NCBI GenBank assembly: GCA_012728775.1
Contig: JAAYEN010000259.1
Location: forward strand, 1 to 13,279
Source: Tissierellia bacterium
GTDB taxonomy: Bacteria; Bacillota_A; Clostridia; Tissierellales; Peptoniphilaceae
DNA length: 13,279 bases
Direction of reading: 5' to 3'
The translations under genes were made by a program, and so were the position numbers. The notes under the pieces are model-generated. The model was not told the origin of the DNA. It saw nothing but the letters and a program-made list of their open reading frames with translations, and did no database searches. Shown piece after piece: positions 1 to 5,160 of the stretch (its first letter is position 1; each line of letters starts with the position of its first letter).

Positions 1-1
1 C

Positions 2-880
2 GAAAACTACGTCAAAATATTTTCTCCAATAGAACCTAACAAGGACATTATCAAAGCGGGAGAAGATACTAAGAAAGGGAGCATTTTAGTAGAACAAGGA
101 GATGTATTGACTCCTGGAGTTTTAGGTCAGATATCATCCCAAGGTATTGAATTTGTAAATGTGTATAAGAAACCTTTAATTGGAATAGGAGTAACTGGAA
201 GTGAGCTGCTCAATTCGAAGGAGGAACTCACTCCAGGTAAGATTTTTGAAACAAATTCCATAACCTTTAAAGGGATATTTCAAAATCTTGGCTTTGAAGT
301 AAAAATATACGACATAATCCCAGATGAAGAAGAAAAAATAAAAAAATTTATTGATGAGTCTATTAATGAAGTGGATATTTTAGTAACCACAGGTGGTGCA
401 TCAGTTGGAGATTATGACTATGCAGTTTCCACTCTACAAGACTTAGGTGGTGAAGTACTATTTTGGAAAACCGCCATGAAACCAGGAGGCTCAATAGTGG
501 CATCAAGATATAAAAATAAAACAATTCTTGGACTTTCGGGAAATCCTGGAGCGGCTATTTTAGGGATGTATAGAGTATGCTTGCCATATTTGAAAAAACT
601 ATTGGGAAGACGAGAACTATTTTCGAAAACAATTGACGTAATTTTAAAAGAAGATGTGAATAAGAAATCCCCTAGGGTGAGAATCTTACGTGGGTATTTG
701 GAATTTATAAATGGGAAAGTGTATTTTGCTGAAAAATCTTTTCAAGGAAATGGAATATTATCTTCCTTTATTGAATGCGATTGTTTCGCAGAAATTCCGG
801 CGGGCAGTTATGAAGTAAAGGCTGGAACTATTTTAAAAGCTTATAGAGTAGGCAGCATTTTTGGGAGTATAGGAGAATGA
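2..880 (+). CDS. moeA: Molybdopterin molybdenumtransferase MoeA (5'-truncated by window edge)
   Basis: MoeA inserts molybdate (or tungstate) into adenylylated molybdopterin in the cytoplasm, the last step before mature cofactor. The frame is open from base 2, so a TTG at 107 is not the start; 292 codons are visible and roughly 110 N-terminal residues lie off the window, judging from the usual length of about 400. Counting from the first visible codon, the MPT-binding domain shows VTGSELL (64-70), TTGGASVGDYD (129-139), MKPGG (159-163) and GLSGNPGAA (177-185), all in family order. A MoeA domain IV-like C-terminus follows from about residue 208, starting its recognisable part at RGYLEF (230-235). 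The stop overlaps moaA by 4 bp (ATGA), so the two are probably translationally coupled. Family assignment is strong; the choice of Mo or W cannot be read from sequence. Confidence 0.93.
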   Translation, partial: ENYVKIFSPIEPNKDIIKAGEDTKKGSILVEQGDVLTPGVLGQISSQGIEFVNVYKKPLIGIGVTGSELLNSKEELTPGKIFETNSITFKGIFQNLGFEVKIYDIIPDEEEKIKKFIDESINEVDILVTTGGASVGDYDYAVSTLQDLGGEVLFWKTAMKPGGSIVASRYKNKTILGLSGNPGAAILGMYRVCLPYLKKLLGRRELFSKTIDVILKEDVNKKSPRVRILRGYLEFINGKVYFAEKSFQGNGILSSFIECDCFAEIPAGSYEVKAGTILKAYRVGSIFGSIGE

Positions 881-1821
881 TGAAAGACCAATACAATCGA
901 GAGATTTCATATATGAGAATTTCAGTAACAGATAGATGCAATTATAGATGCGAATATTGTATGCCAGAAAAAGGCGTGGATAAGTGTGACCATGATGAGA
1001 TAATTTCCTTAGAAGAAATTGTTAGAATTGTAAAATCTGCTGCAAAATTTGGAATCAAAAAAATTCGCATCACTGGTGGCGAACCCCTTGTTAGAAAAGG
1101 TATAGTTCATCTTTGTGAAGAAATTGGGAAAATTCCTGAGATTGAAGAAATTTGTATTACAACTAATGGCTCACTGTTAAAAGACATGGCAAAGGACTTA
1201 AAAGCAGCAGGAGTAAATAGAATAAATTTCAGTATAGATACTTTAGATGCTGAAAAGTATAAAAAAATCACCAGATGGGGCAATTTGGAAAATGCATTAG
1301 AAGGAATAAAAGCTGCTATTGAATTGGACTTTAAAATCAAAATTAATTCCGTATTAATTGGCGGATTTAATGAAGAAGATGTAGTGAAACTAATAGACCT
1401 CACTAAAGACAATGATTTACAAGTTCGATTTATTGAACTTATGAGAATTGGCGAGACAAGAAATTGGGATGAAAGTGCATTTATTCCTAATACCAAAGTT
1501 TTAGAATTTGTACCTGAATTAGAAGAATATGGAACTCAAGGAGTTGCCAAAACTTATAAAATTCCTGGATACAAAGGTACAGTGGGACTTATAAGCCCAG
1601 TGAGTTCGTGTTTTTGCGAAGCGTGCAATAGAATTCGTTTAACATCAGATGGAAAACTGAAATCCTGTCTTCACTCAAAGGGCGAAATTGATTTAAATAA
1701 TTTATCGGATTTAGAACTAGATGAAAAAATGAAACAGGCAATTTATGAAAAACCTAAAAGCCATCATCTTGATGAAGGATATACGGAAACTGATAGAAGT
1801 ATGAATAGGATTGGAGGCTAG
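877..1821 (+). CDS. moaA: GTP 3',8-cyclase MoaA (radical SAM, molybdopterin biosynthesis step 1)
   Basis: MoaA uses S-adenosylmethionine and two [4Fe-4S] clusters to convert GTP to 3',8-cyclo-7,8-dihydro-GTP, the substrate of MoaC. The radical SAM motif is C21-x3-C25-x2-C28 (DRCNYRCEYC). ITGGEPLVRK (65-74) matches the SAM-binding GGEP motif. The second cluster is C247-x2-C250-x13-C264 in the typical FCxxCNRIRLT context. The protein ends in the Gly-Gly tail (NRIGG) that the family needs for activity. At 314 aa it is slightly short but complete. Two adjacent ATGs exist (877 and 880); an AGGAGA sequence sits at 871-876 and fits the second slightly better. The gene overlaps moeA by 4 bp and its stop is 1 bp before moaC. 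Confidence 0.97.
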   Translation: MMKDQYNREISYMRISVTDRCNYRCEYCMPEKGVDKCDHDEIISLEEIVRIVKSAAKFGIKKIRITGGEPLVRKGIVHLCEEIGKIPEIEEICITTNGSLLKDMAKDLKAAGVNRINFSIDTLDAEKYKKITRWGNLENALEGIKAAIELDFKIKINSVLIGGFNEEDVVKLIDLTKDNDLQVRFIELMRIGETRNWDESAFIPNTKVLEFVPELEEYGTQGVAKTYKIPGYKGTVGLISPVSSCFCEACNRIRLTSDGKLKSCLHSKGEIDLNNLSDLELDEKMKQAIYEKPKSHHLDEGYTETDRSMNRIGG

Positions 1822-1822
1822 A

Positions 1823-2311
1823 ATGAAAGGAAAAACTCTTACTCATTTAAATGAAAAGGGCAGAGCTAAAATGGTAGATGTTAGCGAAAAGGATAAAACT
1901 ACAAGAGTAGCAGTAGCCTCAGGAAAGGTAATTTTAAACGAAAATACTTTTAATCTAATTGTAAATCAAGGTATAAAAAAGGGAGACGTTTTATCCGTGG
2001 CCCAAGTTGCAGGAATTATGGGAGCAAAGAAGACTTGGGATTTAATTCCTATGTGCCATCCCATTTCCATAACTGGTGCAGATATTGATTTCATTTTAAA
2101 TAAAGAAGAATTTACTATAGAAATAATTGCTACAGTAAAAGTTAAAGGGGAAACAGGCGTAGAAATGGAAGCTTTAACGGCTGTATCTATGGCAGCTTTA
2201 ACTATTTATGATATGTGTAAAGCTGTTCAAAGGGATATTGTTATTGAAGAAATAAAATTGATGGAAAAAACCGGTGGAGTAAGTGGTGACTATAAATGGG
2301 AGGAAAGATGA
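1823..2311 (+). CDS. moaC: Cyclic pyranopterin monophosphate synthase MoaC
   Basis: MoaC converts the MoaA product 3',8-cyclo-dihydro-GTP into cyclic pyranopterin monophosphate. The 162-aa length is standard. Family motifs include MVDVSEKDKTTR (17-28), MCHPISITG with H79, GETGVEMEALTA (109-120) and YDMCKAVQ with D130 and K133; K53 fits the remaining catalytic lysine. From family knowledge these match E. coli His77, Asp128, Lys131 and Lys51. The start chosen is ATG 1823, with GGAGG at 1813-1817 and 5-nt spacing; an in-frame TTG at 1811 lies upstream of that ribosome site, inside moaA, and was not used. The stop overlaps the MOSC gene start by 4 bp (ATGA). Confidence 0.97.
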   Translation: MKGKTLTHLNEKGRAKMVDVSEKDKTTRVAVASGKVILNENTFNLIVNQGIKKGDVLSVAQVAGIMGAKKTWDLIPMCHPISITGADIDFILNKEEFTIEIIATVKVKGETGVEMEALTAVSMAALTIYDMCKAVQRDIVIEEIKLMEKTGGVSGDYKWEER

Positions 2312-2742
2312 GAGTAGTATCTGTAAGTATTAGTGAAGAAAAGGGCACAAAGAAAAAACCAGTAAACTTTGTAGAATTAAAAATAGATCATGGAATAATT
2401 GGAGATGCCCACGCTGGAAATTGGCATAGACAAGTAAGTCTTTTAGGTGTAGAAAGTTTAGATAAGATGAAAGAAGCCATGCCTAATTTAAGCTCTGGAG
2501 ATTTTGCTGAAAATATTATGACAGAAGGCTTGACTCTTTATGAACTTCCCATAGGAACTTTGTTACAAGTTGGAGAAACTCAATTAGAAGTTACTCAAAT
2601 TGGGAAGGAATGTCACGGCGGTTGCGAAATTAGAAGAATCACCGGAGATTGTGTTATGCCTAGAGAAGGGATTTTTGCCATAGTAAAAAAAGAAGGAAAA
2701 ATATTTCCAGATGATGAAATAAAAATCATAAAGGATAAATAA
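2308..2742 (+). CDS. MOSC-domain protein of the molybdenum cofactor operon
   Basis: This is a small, single-domain MOSC protein (144 aa). MOSC domains are the C-terminal modules of Moco sulfurases, and stand-alone bacterial forms are thought to handle cofactor or sulfur transfer; the exact role is not established. Visible features are GIIGDAHAG (29-37) followed by WHRQVSLL, a central GDFAENI (64-70), and a cysteine motif with C102, C106 and C115 (GKECHGGCEI and GDCVM) leading into GIFAIV (121-126). ATG 2308 was chosen because GGGAGG at 2298-2303 sits 4 nt upstream; an ATG at 2296 in the same frame overlaps that ribosome site and is unlikely. It overlaps moaC by 4 bp and lies 1 bp before the next gene. 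No signal peptide or membrane segment is seen, so it should be cytoplasmic. Confidence 0.88.
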   Translation: MRVVSVSISEEKGTKKKPVNFVELKIDHGIIGDAHAGNWHRQVSLLGVESLDKMKEAMPNLSSGDFAENIMTEGLTLYELPIGTLLQVGETQLEVTQIGKECHGGCEIRRITGDCVMPREGIFAIVKKEGKIFPDDEIKIIKDK

Positions 2743-2743
2743 A

Positions 2744-3766
2744 ATGATTAGAAGAATAAAAGTTGAAGACGCAATAGGCGAACCACTTCTTCATGATATT
2801 ACTGGGATACTAGAAAATGGTTTCAAAGGGGTAATGTTTAAAAGAAATCATATTATTCAAGAAGAAGATATAGAAATTTTAAAAAATATTGGAAAAGATC
2901 ACATATATGTTGGGGAACTAGAAGAAAATGAAGTTCACGAAGAAGATGCTATTATGGAATTGATTCCGGAAATTTTAGGAAATAACATAGAGTATAGTTC
3001 TCCTTCTGAAGGGAAGACATCCCTAACGAGTAAAATAGATGGACTATTTGTAATTGACGGAGAAGGTTTAAAGGAATTGAATTCTATCGGCTCATACACT
3101 CTGGCAACGATACCTTCATATACAGAAGTAAAACCTGGTGATAGACTGGTGGGTGCTAGAATAATCCCTCTTTTTATTGATAGATCAGAAGTAGAAGTTG
3201 CAAAGTCAGTAGGAAATAACTTTTTTCCAGTTTTTGAAGTAAAAGAGTTTAGAAAACTGAAAGTAGGTACGATTATTACAGGAGATGAAGTATACTACGG
3301 AAGAATAAAAGATAGATTTGAAGATGTATTAAGAAAAAAACTTGAAAAATATAATCCGGAAATTTTAGGTTTTATAAAATGTCCAGATGATTTGGAAAAA
3401 ATAAAAGAAGCTTTTGATGGATTTATGGAACAAGGCGCTGATTTAGTTATTTTTACAGGTGGAATGAGTGTAGACCCAGATGATTTAACGCCTACTGCCA
3501 TGAGAGAATCAGGTGCACAAATTATTACCCAAGGAGTCCCAATGCAACCAGGAAATATGCTAACAGTTGGAAAGCTGGAAGATACCTATTTAGTTGGAGT
3601 ACCAGGAGCGTCTATTCACGCACCAGTTACTAGCCTTGAAGTATTTTTACCTAGAATATTTGCAGGTTTAGAATTAGAAAAAGCTGATTTTGTAGAAGTA
3701 GGAGAAGGTGGACTTTGCATGAATTGTAAAGTGTGCCATTATCCAATTTGTTATTTTGGAGCGTAA
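2744..3766 (+). CDS. MoeA-like molybdopterin-binding protein with C-terminal four-cysteine tail
   Basis: The 340-aa protein has an unusual N-terminal part (1-170) and a MoeA/MogA-type molybdopterin-binding domain at about 171-315. The domain shows GTIITGDEV (175-183), FTGGMSVDPDDLTP (237-250), QPGNML (268-273) and GVPGAS (285-290). It ends in a compact cysteine motif, C325-x2-C328-x2-C331-x4-C336, which could bind an Fe-S cluster or zinc. I recall similar tails in clostridial molybdopterin-binding proteins found near Mo/W enzymes, but cannot check this. It is not a full MoeA: the domain order differs and the MoeA C-terminal domain is missing. It is the second MPT-binding MoeA-type protein in the operon, so it may serve metal choice or cofactor carriage; that is inference. 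It sits 1 bp from both neighbours. Confidence 0.85.
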   Translation: MIRRIKVEDAIGEPLLHDITGILENGFKGVMFKRNHIIQEEDIEILKNIGKDHIYVGELEENEVHEEDAIMELIPEILGNNIEYSSPSEGKTSLTSKIDGLFVIDGEGLKELNSIGSYTLATIPSYTEVKPGDRLVGARIIPLFIDRSEVEVAKSVGNNFFPVFEVKEFRKLKVGTIITGDEVYYGRIKDRFEDVLRKKLEKYNPEILGFIKCPDDLEKIKEAFDGFMEQGADLVIFTGGMSVDPDDLTPTAMRESGAQIITQGVPMQPGNMLTVGKLEDTYLVGVPGASIHAPVTSLEVFLPRIFAGLELEKADFVEVGEGGLCMNCKVCHYPICYFGA

Positions 3767-3767
3767 T

Positions 3768-4274
3768 ATGGAAAGAAGATATTTAGCAGGGATTCTTACA
3801 ATTTCAGATAGATCTTCTAAGGGAGAAAGAGAAGATTTAGGAGGTCCACTTTTAAATAAATTAATTGAAGAAGTAGGATTTAAGGTTGTAAGATCTTCAA
3901 TTGTACCAGATGAAAAAGAAGAAATAAAAAAAGAATTAATATCCATGTCAGAGGACGAATCAATAGCTTTGATTTTAACCACTGGTGGTACAGGGTTTTC
4001 TCCAAGGGATGTTACTCCAGAAGTAACTATAGAAGTGTGTGATAAAATGACACCGGGAATTCCTGAAGCCATGAGAGCATACAGTGCAAATATAACTAAC
4101 AGAGCTTATCTATCTAGAGCCCAAGCAGGAATCAGAAAAAAATCATTAATAATAAATTTCCCGGGAAGTCCCAAGGCCATAAAAGAAAATTTAGAAGCAG
4201 TTTTGCCCTTTTTAGAACACGGACTCGAAATGTTACGAGGCGGTCAGGCAGATTGCGGGAATAATATAGACTAA
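3768..4274 (+). CDS. mogA: MogA/MoaB-family molybdopterin adenylyltransferase
   Basis: MogA-type enzymes adenylylate molybdopterin with ATP, making the MPT-AMP used by MoeA. The 168-aa protein is one MPT-binding domain: LTISDRSSKGEREDLGG (10-26), TTGGTGFSPRDVTPE (71-85) with D81 in the catalytic loop, TPGIPEAMR (95-103) and NFPGSPKA (130-137). This set separates MogA/MoaB from MoeA; MogA is preferred over MoaB only because no other adenylyltransferase is in the operon. ATG 3768 was chosen: GGAG at 3758-3761 gives 6-nt spacing, while an in-frame TTG at 3756 overlaps that site. It starts 1 bp after the previous stop and is the last gene before a terminator hairpin. Confidence 0.92.
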   Translation: MERRYLAGILTISDRSSKGEREDLGGPLLNKLIEEVGFKVVRSSIVPDEKEEIKKELISMSEDESIALILTTGGTGFSPRDVTPEVTIEVCDKMTPGIPEAMRAYSANITNRAYLSRAQAGIRKKSLIINFPGSPKAIKENLEAVLPFLEHGLEMLRGGQADCGNNID

Positions 4275-4281
4275 AAAAATA

Positions 4282-4330
4282 AAATAAATCTCATGTTATG
4301 CAAAAAATGCTAGACATGGGATTTATTTTT
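4282..4330 (+). terminator. Rho-independent-like terminator ending the cofactor operon
   Basis: An AT-rich inverted repeat lies 7 bp after the mogA stop: the left arm is 4282-4295 and the right arm 4315-4328. The 14 positions pair fully except for one G-U wobble. The 19-nt loop can form a small inner pairing (GCA with TGC), and the 3' side runs into a T-rich tract (ATTTATTTTT). The stem is weak in GC, so termination may be partial and allow some read-through into the ydhY-like operon. Confidence 0.7.
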
Positions 4331-4331
4331 G

Positions 4332-4374
4332 TCCAAAATCATTTTTGACGCATCATAAAAACCATAATTTTGGA
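4332..4374. repeat. Nested inverted repeat upstream of the ydhY-like promoter
   Basis: TCCAAAAT at 4332-4339 is repeated inverted as ATTTTGGA at 4367-4374. Inside it a second imperfect stem is possible (TTTTTGA at 4342-4348 with TCA-T-AAAAA from 4353, one bulge). It ends about 40 bp before the -35 box of the next operon, so it would not be in that operon's transcript if the called promoter is right. It could be an activator-type binding site or a back-up hairpin for the upstream operon. The spacing does not fit an FNR or CRP half-site pair (TGA-N6-TCA). Confidence 0.4.
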
Positions 4375-4414
4375 ACAAATCTCACAAGGTAATTAATTAT
4401 TATCTTATTTTTAA

Positions 4415-4443
4415 TTGACAAAATCTTGGCAATTTATTATTAT
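4415..4443 (+). promoter_or_regulatory. Sigma-A promoter for the ydhY-ydhV-tat operon
   Basis: TTGACA at 4415-4420 is followed after exactly 17 bp by TATTAT at 4438-4443, one mismatch from the consensus -10. A transcript would start near 4450 and leave a short leader of about 27 nt to the ATG at 4477. The promoter lies inside the first codons of a longer possible reading frame (TTG at 4426), which supports the downstream ATG as the true start. Confidence 0.75.
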
Positions 4444-4464
4444 TTGAAAGGAAAAAGTAAAAAA

Positions 4465-4471
4465 GAGGTGG
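4465..4471 (+). promoter_or_regulatory. Ribosome binding site fixing the ydhY-like start
   Basis: GAGGTGG lies 5 nt before ATG 4477. No comparable site precedes the TTG at 4426, which also overlaps the promoter, so the 17-codon longer frame is rejected. Confidence 0.8.
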
Positions 4472-4476
4472 ATTTT

Positions 4477-5145
4477 ATGTCTAACAAAAATATATTAGAT
4501 AAAATCAATGACGAACTATTCAATAAAGAATATACTCGCAGACAATTTTTAAAAATATCTGGTAAAGGTATAGCTGGAATGGCAATTTCTGCATCTTTAC
4601 TTAATTTGCTAGGATGTGAAGAACAGCAAATAAAAGATGGTAAGATTTTCACTTGGGCTACTCCTACTGGATTATTAGTTGTAAATGCAGATAAATGTGT
4701 AGGATGTCATAGATGTGAAATGAATTGCAATTTATTTAACGACGGCAAAATAATGCCCTTTATTTCCAGACTAAATTTAAGAGATAATTATTATTACGGT
4801 ACAGAAATAAATGAAGACTACAAACACAATCCTGGAATTAATGGAAACTATAGATGGGAACCTATAACTTGTAAGCAATGTGCTCAACCATGGTGTGGAG
4901 ATGCGTGTCCTGAAAGTGCAATTTATGCAGATGAAAAAACAGGCGCAAGAGTAGTGGATAAAGAAAAATGTATTGCTTGTGGAGCTTGTACAAAAGCTTG
5001 TCCTTGGAATTTACCTAGAATAGACCATGAAGAAAATTTTGCAACAAAATGTATAAACTGCGGAGCATGTGTCCAAGGTTGCGTAACTGGAGCTATTGCC
5101 ATGACTAAATGGGAAGATGTAGCTACGGCATTACACAATTCATAA
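4477..5145 (+). CDS. ydhY: YdhY-like ferredoxin protein, four predicted [4Fe-4S] clusters, Tat signal
   Basis: This 222-aa protein is the probable electron-transfer partner of the AOR-family enzyme encoded next. The N-terminus has a twin-arginine motif, TRRQFLK (20-26), a hydrophobic stretch (about 31-45) and LLGC ending at C47, resembling a lipobox. Sixteen cysteines then form four cluster motifs: C74/77/80/84, C132/135/140/144, C165/168/171/175 and C192/195/198/202. As I recall E. coli YdhY, its signal-like region is closely similar (ISGKG, LLGC) but has TRLEFL in place of the twin arginine. The gene is 15 bp before ydhV, and tatA and tatC follow in the operon, so export with lipid anchoring is a reasonable inference. 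Whether C47 is lipidated or the segment stays uncleaved is open; LLGC is not an ideal lipobox. Confidence 0.9.
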   Translation: MSNKNILDKINDELFNKEYTRRQFLKISGKGIAGMAISASLLNLLGCEEQQIKDGKIFTWATPTGLLVVNADKCVGCHRCEMNCNLFNDGKIMPFISRLNLRDNYYYGTEINEDYKHNPGINGNYRWEPITCKQCAQPWCGDACPESAIYADEKTGARVVDKEKCIACGACTKACPWNLPRIDHEENFATKCINCGACVQGCVTGAIAMTKWEDVATALHNS

Positions 5146-5160
5146 TTAGGGAGGAAGAAT

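Noticed and set aside
107..109. TTG at 107 as the start of moeA
   Set aside because: The frame is open to the left edge with MoeA-like sequence before it, so the gene is truncated by the window, not short.
1107..1496. 129-aa minus-strand frame inside moaA
   Set aside because: It lies wholly opposite a well-supported gene, has a Ser/Ile/Leu-rich antisense-like composition and shows no domain or ribosome site.
2744..3766. Second gene as a broken or frameshifted moeA
   Set aside because: The frame is intact with good coupling to its neighbours, its N-terminal part differs from MoeA, and it has its own cysteine tail, so it is a distinct protein.
4342..4361. FNR/CRP-type site (TGA...TCA)
   Set aside because: The half-sites are separated by 4 bp and not 6, and the flanking bases do not fit TTGAT/ATCAA.
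4275..4476. Moco/Tuco riboswitch in the gap before the ydhY-like gene
   Set aside because: The gap is AT-rich, lacks the GC-rich conserved multi-stem layout expected, and the called promoter leaves a leader of only about 27 nt.
4426..4476. 17-codon N-terminal extension of the ydhY-like gene from TTG 4426
   Set aside because: It overlaps the -10 element and has no ribosome site; it would also push the twin-arginine motif unusually far from the N-terminus.
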